From the NCBI GenBank assembly GCA_944363555.1, contig CALVUL010000028.1, positions 1-34,111 of the forward strand: a stretch of 34,111 bases of DNA, in the 5' to 3' direction. Source of the stretch: an uncultured Clostridia bacterium. GTDB lineage: Bacteria; Bacillota; Clostridia; Christensenellales; Borkfalkiaceae. Positions 1-5,855 of this stretch are shown here, piece after piece; position 1 is the stretch's first letter, and each line of letters begins with the position of its first letter. Both the position numbers and the translations under genes were made by a program. The notes beneath the pieces were generated by a model that saw only the letters and a program-made list of their open reading frames with translations, had not been told where the DNA came from and did no database searches.

Positions 1-1
1 T

Positions 2-343
2 TTACGTTTCTTCGTATTTTTTCAAGTAATATTTCAACTCTTCCGCCGACCGCCTTATCGATTCTTCCCTGTCCTCTATTTCGTCGCACAAAACCGTCTT
101 TAACACGTTCATATCCCGCGCTATCCCTTCCAACGCCCTCAGCGCGCAGTCCTTCCTCCTGCCGATCTCCCGCCCCTTTCTTCCGCAGAACGCTTCGCAC
201 GCAGGCGTATCCTTTTTTACAATCTCTCCTTTCCGCATGCAGCGACCCACGTTTTCCCGCGTTATCCCGATAAACGTTTTCGTAAAATACGGGTTATATC
301 TGTCGCACTTCGCGCATGTCTTCGCCTTTTTTGCTTCTTCCAT
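2..343 (-). CDS. Small Cys-rich hypothetical protein under XRE control
   Basis: A 113-residue protein of unknown function. The N-terminal half has Cys10, Cys13, Cys35, Cys49 and Cys53, a CxxC followed by spaced cysteines that may bind zinc or a metal cluster. The C-terminal half is charged and helical, probably coiled coil. There is no signal peptide or membrane segment. I chose the ATG at 343 because GGAGG lies 7 nt upstream; a longer in-frame start at 367 would fall inside an operator. The gene is divergent from an XRE repressor. Its promoter is a perfect consensus whose spacer, -35 box and start region are covered by three palindromes, so it is probably tightly repressed. The stop codon is at 2-4, so the gene is complete. 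The reading frame is secure; the function is not. Confidence 0.8.
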   Translation of the reverse strand: MEEAKKAKTCAKCDRYNPYFTKTFIGITRENVGRCMRKGEIVKKDTPACEAFCGRKGREIGRRKDCALRALEGIARDMNVLKTVLCDEIEDREESIRRSAEELKYYLKKYEET

Positions 344-360
344 TTCCGTTCCTCCGCAAG

Positions 361-375
361 TACCCAAATCGGGTA
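361..375. promoter_or_regulatory. Operator 1 of XRE module 1
   Basis: 15-bp palindrome TACCC-N5-GGGTA. It lies just downstream of the -10 box of the minus-strand promoter, at the expected transcription start. The half-site is shared with the two neighbouring palindromes. Confidence 0.75.
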
Positions 376-380
376 TCTAT

Positions 381-409
381 ATTATACTACCCAGCATGGG
401 TATTGTCAA
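381..409 (-). promoter_or_regulatory. Consensus sigma-A promoter for the Cys-rich gene
   Basis: Read on the minus strand, TTGACA (404-409) and TATAAT (381-386) are separated by exactly 17 bp, matching the consensus at all 12 positions. An operator palindrome fills the spacer. Confidence 0.85.
388..402. promoter_or_regulatory. Operator 2 of XRE module 1
   Basis: 15-bp palindrome TACCC-N5-GGGTA, located wholly within the 17-bp spacer between the -35 and -10 boxes of the minus-strand promoter. Confidence 0.8.
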
Positions 410-422
410 CCCATTTTGGGTA
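408..422. promoter_or_regulatory. Operator 3 of XRE module 1
   Basis: 15-bp near-palindrome AACCC-N5-GGGTA (one half-site mismatch). It overlaps the minus-strand -35 box and lies just upstream of the -10 box of the repressor gene, so it could mediate autoregulation. Confidence 0.75.
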
Positions 423-430
423 CTATATGC

Positions 431-436
431 TATAAT
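431..436 (+). promoter_or_regulatory. -10 box of XRE repressor 1 (leaderless)
   Basis: TATAAT ends 6 nt before the ATG at 443, so transcription would begin at or next to the start codon. No Shine-Dalgarno sequence precedes the ATG. The best -35 match (TTGTCA, 403-408) is 22 bp away, which is long; an alternative -10, TATGCT at 426-431, would have a 17-bp spacer. Confidence 0.55.
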
Positions 437-442
437 ACGTGT

Positions 443-643
443 ATGGAATTCAACGAACGGTTAAAAAAAGTACGCTTGGAAAGAGGTTACACGCAAAAAA
501 CAATGTATACCTTTCTAAACATATCTCCCAACGGTTATGCAAGTTGGGAGCAGGGGCGCACCGAACCCGACATCGCCACATTAAAAAAACTTTGTAAAAT
601 TTTAAATGTAAGCGCAGATTATCTTATCGGCTTGGAAGATTAA
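443..643 (+). CDS. XRE-family transcriptional repressor 1
   Basis: A 66-residue single-domain helix-turn-helix protein of the XRE/Cro-cI family. The HTH runs from about residue 5 to 60, with the typical TQKTM helix, the recognition region around SPNGYASWEQG, and the closing NVSADYLIGL motif. It has no sensor or dimerisation domain beyond the HTH. An upstream in-frame TTG at 416 lies inside operator 3 and was rejected in favour of the ATG at 443. It probably binds the three TACCC-N5-GGGTA palindromes between itself and the divergent Cys-rich gene, repressing both. The signal that relieves repression is unknown. The gene appears leaderless. A perfect hairpin follows the stop. Confidence 0.9.
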   Translation: MEFNERLKKVRLERGYTQKTMYTFLNISPNGYASWEQGRTEPDIATLKKLCKILNVSADYLIGLED

Positions 644-646
644 CCC

Positions 647-682
647 GCCCGCCCGCAAAATTTTGCGGGCGGGCGTCCTTTT
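647..682. terminator. Terminator between xre1 and ispE (convergent)
   Basis: A perfect palindrome with two 14-nt arms at 647-674 (GC-rich flanks, AAAATTTT centre) is followed by a short T-rich tail (TCCTTTT) on the plus strand. It lies between two convergent genes and could serve both. Confidence 0.7.
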
Positions 683-1523
683 AAATCGTTTTGCATTTCA
701 ACAGTTTGTCCCCGAACGCGGGGCGGAGTTTTTCATACGCTTCATCGCGCTCCGCTTCCGTTTCGAACACGGCGAAGGTCGTGCCGCCGCTGCCGCTCAT
801 CAGCGCCGCGCCCCCCGCGCTTTCCAGTGCCGCCAGATTGCCGCCGATCTGCCCGTTGAGCCGTTTCGCCGCCTCCGTCATGCCGTTGAACAAATTCGCC
901 TTTAACGCCGCTATATCCCCCCGTTGCAGGCTCTCCGCCGCCTTTGCCGTGCCGTTTACGGGGCAAAGCCCCAACTCGTCGCATTTGCGGTAGCATTCCG
1001 CCGTGTTTACGGGATAATCGGAAAGGAGCGCCAGCAGAGGCAGGGACACCCCGCTTTCGAGATATTCCACGCGTTCCCCCCTGCCCCGCAGGACGGCATA
1101 CCCCCCGCGCAGCATATACTTTACGTCGCTGCCGACGCTTTCCGCCAAGCGGGAAACGGCTTCTTCCCCCGCGCCGTACGCCATCCCCAACGCTTTGAGC
1201 ACGCCCGCCGCGTCCGCGGAAGATCCCCCCAATCCGCCGCCGACGGGGATGTGTTTTTTGATGACGATGTCCGCGCTGCCTTCCCGCTCCGCGAAAAAGG
1301 CTTTCGCCGCCTTATAGGCGTTGTTTTTTTCCTTCGGGCAAAGACAGGGGATCCCCTCCGTCCGCAACCCGATCTCCCCGCCGTTTTTGGGGAAAACGGT
1401 AACGGCGTCAACCAGATCGATCGACGCCACCAAAGATTCCAGTTCGTGATAGCCCCCGCTTACGCCGAGCACGTCGAGCGTAAGATTGATTTTCGCGGGG
1501 ACGATGACTTTCGTTGCTTTCAA
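681..1523 (-). CDS. ispE: 4-diphosphocytidyl-2-C-methyl-D-erythritol kinase
   Basis: 280 residues, normal for IspE. The enzyme phosphorylates CDP-methylerythritol with ATP in the cytosolic MEP pathway to isopentenyl diphosphate. It is a GHMP kinase: motif 1 is PAKINLTL near residue 9, the ATP-binding motif GGGLGGSSADAA lies at about 95-106, and the C-terminal SGSGGTTF loop is present. The start is TTG at 1523, preceded by an AGAAGGA ribosome-binding site. That TTG overlaps the TGA of the upstream sipL gene by 4 nt, implying translational coupling. The same frame stays open far upstream, but that portion overlaps sipL and is an artefact. Confidence 0.93.
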   Translation of the reverse strand: MKATKVIVPAKINLTLDVLGVSGGYHELESLVASIDLVDAVTVFPKNGGEIGLRTEGIPCLCPKEKNNAYKAAKAFFAEREGSADIVIKKHIPVGGGLGGSSADAAGVLKALGMAYGAGEEAVSRLAESVGSDVKYMLRGGYAVLRGRGERVEYLESGVSLPLLALLSDYPVNTAECYRKCDELGLCPVNGTAKAAESLQRGDIAALKANLFNGMTEAAKRLNGQIGGNLAALESAGGAALMSGSGGTTFAVFETEAERDEAYEKLRPAFGDKLLKCKTI

Positions 1524-3040
1524 TATTCCTTCTTTTCCTGTCTGTAAATTACGATCCGTTCGTTTCCTTCCAGCGGAAAGGAAAGCTCGGGGTTCATCGC
1601 GGAAATTTCCTCCGGAGAGGCGTTGAGCCGTTTCGCCGCGTCCCAAAGTTCCTCCCCTTCGACGGGGATGTACACGCTGAGCGCCGCGCCGGAAGGCTTT
1701 TTCTCTTCCCCCTCCTCCACTTCGCCCGCCGCGAAAACGCTTTCCCTGCGCTCGGTGCGCACGCGGAATTTCACCAGCGCGTCGATATCGAAACTTTCCA
1801 GCGACGCGATGCGCGCGCCGCATTCGCATACCGCCGCGTCCACGCGGTAGCGATCGTCCCCCACGTCGCATTCCAGCACGGCGGAAAAGGGGGCTTCCAG
1901 CGCGACGGAAAACACCTTGCCTTCGATGTCCTTGCAAAACGCCGTCGCTTCCAGCACGCCTTCCGCGGCGATGGTATCGGTAGCGGTAACGGAGGTCAGG
2001 GTTATCTTTTCGTCGGCGCAGCACATCAGCCGCGCGCCCGCTTCCAGCCCGTTGAGGAACGCGCCCCTGCCGCTCACGCGCTTTTCCAGCGTCTTTTCCC
2101 CCGAGGGATACGCCGCCGCGATCTCGGTTTTGGAAAAACGCACTTCGCACAGCGGGGAATAACAATCGGCGGCGTATTCCGCGTCGGTTTCTTCGAAATA
2201 ACTGCCGGTAAGGGATATTTCCGCACTGACGCGCACCGTGCTTTTGCCCGCGGCTTCATCCACGTTGATGTCGACGGAAAGCCCTTTGAGCGCGACCTCG
2301 CAGTCCGCCGCAAAGGCGGGAAGGGCGTCCTCCGCCTCCGCTTCCACGCGGAAGGGAAAGACCTTCGTCTCTTTTAATATATCACTGTTTTCGATTTTTT
2401 GCAAGAAACAGACGGATAAAATCAGTTCTCCGTCGCAAATCACCGTGCCCACGCCGCATTGCGCCGCGGTAACGATCGCCTTGGCGGAATGCATCACGGC
2501 GTCCCCCACGGGATAATTGAGTTCGAATTCCTCTTCCAGCGGATAGACGGCGGGGGAAAACTTCGTTTCCTTTACCGATTTCGCGGCGCATTTTTTTACG
2601 ATCAGGTTTTCGCCGCCCGTCAGCGCCTTCACGCTCCTTTCGGCGTAAAAACACGTTTCCGCGGCGACGACCCCCCTCGCCACGAGGATGCCGCCGGAAA
2701 TTTCCGCCGCGGCGCGCGTTACGGAAAGCGCCGTCCGGCTCGTCAGTTTGCCCTCGGCGGGATCGATCTTCACGGCGTTGGAAAATTCCGCGCCGCACTC
2801 CGCCTTTTTCACCACGCCTTCCGGCGAAAGATAGGCGATGCAGAACACGATCCTGCCCCCGTAGCGGAACTGCCCCGCGGTAACCTCTTCCCCCGTGAGC
2901 ACGGCGTGCGCCGAAACGCCGAGGACCTTCGCCACCTCGTCCGCGCCCAAGGCGGTCTTGCATTCCGCGTTGGTTTCGCTAATGAGCGTTTTTATCTGAT
3001 TTTTGCAAACGATCTCTTCGTATTTTGGTTCAATAAACAT
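1520..3040 (-). CDS. sipL: SPOCS (DUF3794) and LysM protein, SipL-like
   Basis: 506 residues. The body consists of repeated SPOCS/DUF3794-like beta-rich segments (about 30-440), and the C-terminus (about 450-500) is a LysM-type domain ending with INPELSFPL-like spacing. No signal peptide or membrane segment is seen. Length and order match Clostridioides difficile SipL, which binds SpoIVA and drives spore coat assembly on the forespore surface in the mother cell. The start at 3040 is chosen because AAAGGAGAAGG lies just upstream; an earlier ATG at 3079 lacks one. The stop overlaps the ispE start. A sigma-E-like promoter lies upstream at 3078-3106. SipL is my best match among SPOCS proteins; a generic SPOCS/LysM coat protein is the alternative. 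Confidence 0.75.
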   Translation of the reverse strand: MFIEPKYEEIVCKNQIKTLISETNAECKTALGADEVAKVLGVSAHAVLTGEEVTAGQFRYGGRIVFCIAYLSPEGVVKKAECGAEFSNAVKIDPAEGKLTSRTALSVTRAAAEISGGILVARGVVAAETCFYAERSVKALTGGENLIVKKCAAKSVKETKFSPAVYPLEEEFELNYPVGDAVMHSAKAIVTAAQCGVGTVICDGELILSVCFLQKIENSDILKETKVFPFRVEAEAEDALPAFAADCEVALKGLSVDINVDEAAGKSTVRVSAEISLTGSYFEETDAEYAADCYSPLCEVRFSKTEIAAAYPSGEKTLEKRVSGRGAFLNGLEAGARLMCCADEKITLTSVTATDTIAAEGVLEATAFCKDIEGKVFSVALEAPFSAVLECDVGDDRYRVDAAVCECGARIASLESFDIDALVKFRVRTERRESVFAAGEVEEGEEKKPSGAALSVYIPVEGEELWDAAKRLNASPEEISAMNPELSFPLEGNERIVIYRQEKKEY

Positions 3041-3077
3041 TCGTCCTTCTCCTTTACGGTTTGCATTGCACAGTAAC

Positions 3078-3106
3078 AATATATCGCCGCAAGGGAAAAG
3101 TTATGC
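3078..3106 (-). promoter_or_regulatory. Possible sigma-E promoter of sipL
   Basis: On the minus strand, GCATAAC (3100-3106), a 14-bp spacer and GATATATT (3078-3085) resemble the Bacillus sigma-E pattern (ATA core at -35, CATACA-like -10). About 38 nt follow to the ATG. Several positions deviate from the consensus. Confidence 0.35.
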
Positions 3107-3125
3107 CGATTTTATGAAATTTTAT

Positions 3126-3159
3126 AAAAACCCGCCCCGCCTTTGCGGCAAAACGGGGC
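3126..3159 (-). terminator. Terminator after xre2
   Basis: On the minus strand an imperfect hairpin with outer arms GCCCCG/CGGGGC (3154-3159 and 3134-3139) is followed by GGG and a T-run (3126-3130). It lies downstream of XRE repressor 2 and upstream of sipL. Confidence 0.55.
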
Positions 3160-3204
3160 TTTCGCCCGCGCCCCTCTCTTCGCCGCGGGGCGGCTTTCCT
3201 TCGC

Positions 3205-3405
3205 TCAGAAATTCTTTCTGCCTAAAAGTTCGTCCGCGCTCACGCCGAAAAAATCCGCAAGCCGCACGATATAACTCGCCTTCGGCTCGTTTACGCCGCG
3301 CTCCCAGTAATCGACCGCCTTCTGGCTGACGCCGATCGCCGCCGCAAGCGCCTTTTGCGACAGACCTTTTTCCGTTCTCAGTTCTTTAATGATCGTTCCA
3401 ACCAT
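3205..3405 (-). CDS. XRE-family transcriptional repressor 2
   Basis: 66 residues, a bare XRE helix-turn-helix domain like repressor 1 but with a different recognition helix (SQKAVDYWERG). It ends in the standard GVSADELLG motif. The ATG at 3405 has no Shine-Dalgarno sequence. A TAAAAT -10 box ends 6 nt upstream, so the transcript is probably leaderless. It is divergent from a surface lipoprotein gene. Two AGAAG-N4-CTTCT palindromes between the genes are the likely binding sites: one fills the spacer of the lipoprotein promoter, the other lies beside the repressor's own -10 box. It probably represses the lipoprotein and itself; the inducer is unknown. Confidence 0.88.
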   Translation of the reverse strand: MVGTIIKELRTEKGLSQKALAAAIGVSQKAVDYWERGVNEPKASYIVRLADFFGVSADELLGRKNF

Positions 3406-3411
3406 GGTTTT

Positions 3412-3417
3412 ATTTTA
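3412..3417 (-). promoter_or_regulatory. -10 box of XRE repressor 2 (leaderless)
   Basis: TAAAAT on the minus strand ends 6 nt before the ATG at 3405. No ribosome-binding site is present. The -35 is poorly defined (TTGTCA lies 22 bp upstream, as in module 1). Confidence 0.5.
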
Positions 3418-3430
3418 GAAGAAAACTTCT
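3417..3430. promoter_or_regulatory. Operator A of XRE module 2
   Basis: 14-bp palindrome AGAAG-N4-CTTCT. It abuts and overlaps by one base the repressor's -10 box, and lies upstream of the lipoprotein promoter. Confidence 0.7.
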
Positions 3431-3438
3431 TAATAAAC

Positions 3439-3468
3439 TTGACAAAGAAGAAATCTTCTTGCTATAAT
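3439..3468 (+). promoter_or_regulatory. Consensus promoter of the BspA-like lipoprotein
   Basis: TTGACA (3439-3444), 18-bp spacer, TATAAT (3463-3468): both boxes are perfect consensus. The spacer carries operator B, so the promoter would be strong when the repressor is absent. Confidence 0.85.
3445..3460. promoter_or_regulatory. Operator B of XRE module 2
   Basis: 16-bp palindrome AAGAAG-N4-CTTCTT. It occupies nearly the whole 18-bp spacer of the plus-strand promoter. Confidence 0.75.
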
Positions 3469-3500
3469 ACCGATATACGGAAGTTTCGGAGGGAAACGCG

Positions 3501-4682
3501 ATGAAAAAGAGGGTTGCGGCGGGATTGCTCGCCGCGGTGTGCGCGATTGCCGCCTTCGGGGCGGGATGCGGCGAAAAGGTCTGCGAACACGATTTTACCC
3601 ATTACATTATCTTGGAACCGGAATGCGAAAAGGACGGGCTGCTGGAAAGCATCTGCAAAAACTGCGGCAAAAAACAGTATTCCGACATCGCCGCAACGGG
3701 GCACGACTATGCGGACGGCGTATGCACGCGCTGCGGCAAAACGCAGGGCGGCGCTGTTCCGGAACCCGCGCCGGAACCGGACTTTTCGGCGTTTTACACG
3801 ATGAAAGACGTTTACGAGCGGGCAAAACTCTTATCCTACGCGATCGGCGAACAAGAGTTTTTCGAATTTGCCGACGACACGGAGTTTACCGACATCTACA
3901 TCGACGGCGGCGGCAGACTGAAACTGCATGCCGACGGGATTTTTGCAAACGCGGGCGACATCCGCAAAGATTTTCCCTGCGACGACGCCGCTTGGCTTTC
4001 TTTCATCGTCAAAGCGGAGATCGCAAACGGCGCGCTGTATCTGACGGATTCGATGGGCAATTACGGAAAAATCGGGCTTATCGCCGATTATTTCCCCGCC
4101 GCCGAACACACCGTCGTCGGGGCGACGATCAATCTGCAAAACGAACTTTTGCTGCTTTTTAACGACAATACGGTGATAAAGGCGGGAACGCTGCGCAGCG
4201 ACCCCTTTGACGCCGACGACGATATGCTCCTTTACGAACGCGCCGGCGCAAACGATTATGCCGTCTGCGGCGCCTTCGACCGCGGGATCGAAACGGCAAA
4301 AATCCCCGCGACGCACCGCGGCAAACCGATCGCTGCGGTGGGCGACTACGCCTTTGCCGGCTGCAACGCCTTAAAAAGCGCGATCCTTCCGTCAAACGTT
4401 GCCCGTATCGGAACTTCCGCCTTTAAAAACTGCGCGTCCCTCGCGTACGTCGTGATCCCGAAAAACGCGCGGATCGGGGCGTGTGCGTTTTCCGGCTGCA
4501 TCGCCCTCGAAACGGTGTTTTTCTGCGGGACGGCGGCGGAATGGGAGGCGTTGAACGCGCAAAGACTCGGCAACGACATGCTTTTTGCCGCGCGCAAATA
4601 TTATTACAGCGAAACCGAACCGACGGAAAACAAAACGCTCTATTGGCATTACGAAAACGGCGCGCCCGCGTTGTGGGCATGA
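3501..4682 (+). CDS. Surface lipoprotein with C-terminal BspA-type leucine-rich repeats
   Basis: 393 residues. A signal peptide with basic MKKR and a hydrophobic core ends in a lipobox (FGAGC), so Cys23 is probably lipidated. The next segment has two CxxC pairs of the form ICKNCGK and VCTRCGK, the second following a GHDYADG motif, a pattern common in gut Firmicute surface proteins. Residues of about 270-370 form LRR_5/BspA-type repeats (AFAGCNALKS, AFKNCASLAY, AFSGCIALET). The function is probably adhesion or ligand binding at the cell surface; the ligand is unknown. GGAGGG precedes the ATG by 7 nt. It is regulated by the divergent XRE repressor 2 and ends at a strong terminator. Confidence 0.85.
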   Translation: MKKRVAAGLLAAVCAIAAFGAGCGEKVCEHDFTHYIILEPECEKDGLLESICKNCGKKQYSDIAATGHDYADGVCTRCGKTQGGAVPEPAPEPDFSAFYTMKDVYERAKLLSYAIGEQEFFEFADDTEFTDIYIDGGGRLKLHADGIFANAGDIRKDFPCDDAAWLSFIVKAEIANGALYLTDSMGNYGKIGLIADYFPAAEHTVVGATINLQNELLLLFNDNTVIKAGTLRSDPFDADDDMLLYERAGANDYAVCGAFDRGIETAKIPATHRGKPIAAVGDYAFAGCNALKSAILPSNVARIGTSAFKNCASLAYVVIPKNARIGACAFSGCIALETVFFCGTAAEWEALNAQRLGNDMLFAARKYYYSETEPTENKTLYWHYENGAPALWA

Positions 4683-4688
4683 TCAAAA

Positions 4689-4727
4689 CCGCCCGCGCGG
4701 CTTGAAGCCGCGCGGGCGGTTTTTTTT
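4689..4727 (+). terminator. Rho-independent terminator
   Basis: A 14-bp GC-rich perfect stem (4689-4702 with 4706-4719), a 3-nt loop and eight T residues (4720-4727), just after the lipoprotein stop. Confidence 0.93.
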
Positions 4728-4737
4728 GCGGGGATTT

Positions 4738-4980
4738 TCAGCCGAGGGCTTTCAGCGAAACCGTTCCGCATAAAAATTCCGAATAAGAATAGGATGTTTT
4801 TCCCTTGAAATCCTTTTCGAAGGGGCTTACGGTAAAGAGGGCGGGATAGATGCCCGTGAGTTTGCCGCGGTAGGTGAGTTCCTTGTTCCTGCCGAGGTTG
4901 ACTTTGACTTCCACGTTCTTATTGAAAAACGTATAAACCGCCTTTTTGGCGTCGTTGATCTTTGCGATGTTTTTGATCAT
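4738..4980 (-). CDS. veg: Veg family protein
   Basis: 80 residues, matching the size of Veg (DUF1021). The family signature is visible: the GKLTGIYPALFTV segment (GxLxxxYPSxFxV in Bacillus) and SYSYSEFLCGTVSL near the C-terminus. In Bacillus subtilis Veg is abundant, stimulates biofilm gene expression by opposing SinR, and its gene lies just upstream of ispE. Here the same veg-to-ispE direction is kept, but sipL and an XRE/lipoprotein module lie between. The ATG at 4980 has only a weak ribosome-binding site; the frame stays open for about 25 codons upstream but offers no ATG, GTG or TTG. Confidence 0.88.
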   Translation of the reverse strand: MIKNIAKINDAKKAVYTFFNKNVEVKVNLGRNKELTYRGKLTGIYPALFTVSPFEKDFKGKTSYSYSEFLCGTVSLKALG

Positions 4981-5092
4981 ACGACGATGTTTGCCGTTTT
5001 TTTCTTTTTTATACCGTTTTTCCGCTTTTTCCTCCGTTTCGTACCGCGCCCGCGTTCAAAAACCCTGCCGCCTCCCGAAAATTTCTACCGGC

Positions 5093-5124
5093 AAAAAAAT
5101 CGCCCGCGCTTTCTTTGCGCGGGC
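5093..5124 (-). terminator. Terminator after the zinc-ribbon gene
   Basis: On the minus strand an 8-bp stem GCCCGCGC/GCGCGGGC (5117-5124 and 5102-5109) with a 7-nt loop is followed by a run of seven T (5093-5099). Confidence 0.88.
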
Positions 5125-5142
5125 TTCGCATAAATGCGTTTT

Positions 5143-5646
5143 TCATTCTTTTTCGTCAAAATCGTCGTCTTCGTCGTCCTCTTCTTCGTCGTCTTCCTCC
5201 TCGAAATCCTTTTCGTCGATTTCGGGGATCTCGAAGTCATCCGGTTCGTCGGGCTCGGCAATCTCCTCTTCCTCCGCCTCGTCGTCGAACAACTCGTCCG
5301 CCTCCTCTTCCGCCAAACGGGAAAGGGATAGCATCTCCTCGTCGTCTTCCAGATCGTCGTCGGCGTCGTCCTCGAGGTAATTTTTCCACTCCTCGTCTTT
5401 ATCCAGATCCACTTCGTCCTTTTTGAAATCCATCTCCTCGCGGCACTTGGCGCACATTTCCTCGCCCTCCGCGATATAATTCTGCTTGCAGATCGGGCAG
5501 AGTTCCATCGCCTCCTCGTCGTCATCGTCCACGGCGAAGACCAAAGGCTTTCCGGCGAGTTCCGCCTTGCATACGTCGCAGTAACCTTGATTTTTGTGAA
5601 TGTAGTTGAGTTCACACCTCGGGCATTTTATATAATCGCCTGCCAT
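5143..5646 (-). CDS. Zinc-ribbon protein with long acidic tail
   Basis: 167 residues of unknown function. The N-terminus has two four-cysteine zinc-ribbon-like knuckles: CPRC with CDVC (about residues 8-26) and CPIC with CAKC (about 50-68). From about residue 75 to the end the protein is almost continuous Asp/Glu with a few aromatic and hydrophobic residues, giving a very low predicted pI and probable disorder. There is no signal peptide. GAGAGG precedes the ATG by 8 nt. It lies between spo0A and veg on the same strand, with its own terminator. The acidic tail could mimic DNA or bind basic partners; this is speculation. Codon use matches the neighbours. Confidence 0.82.
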   Translation of the reverse strand: MAGDYIKCPRCELNYIHKNQGYCDVCKAELAGKPLVFAVDDDDEEAMELCPICKQNYIAEGEEMCAKCREEMDFKKDEVDLDKDEEWKNYLEDDADDDLEDDEEMLSLSRLAEEEADELFDDEAEEEEIAEPDEPDDFEIPEIDEKDFEEEDDEEEDDEDDDFDEKE

Positions 5647-5855
5647 AATCCGAACCTCTCATATATAATGTGTTTTATATATTAGTATTGCAGCCCCCGA
5701 AAAGATGTTCCGCGCCGTTCTTTTGCGCTTCGAAAAAGGGTCCGCTTTGATTATCGCATAAGATTTTAGCAATAAAACGCCGTTTTGTAAACTGTTTTTA
5801 AGAATATTTTTTGTTTTTCCGTTATTTTTTACGATTTTTTTCCGATTTTACGGTT

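Noticed and set aside
1524..2165. Upstream extension of the ispE frame giving a 494-residue product
   Set aside because: It lies inside sipL in another frame, is Arg/Gly-rich and has no homology. The TTG at 1523 with a ribosome-binding site gives a normal-length IspE.
4946..5380. Ser-rich plus-strand open frame opposite the zinc-ribbon gene
   Set aside because: The Ser tract is the complement of the Asp/Glu codon repeats in the acidic tail.
5150..5420. Short tandem-looking repeats (TCGTC/CTCCTC) suggesting a repeat array
   Set aside because: They are the reverse complement of Asp/Glu codons (GAC, GAG, GAA) in a coding region; there are no regular repeat-spacer units, so it is not CRISPR.
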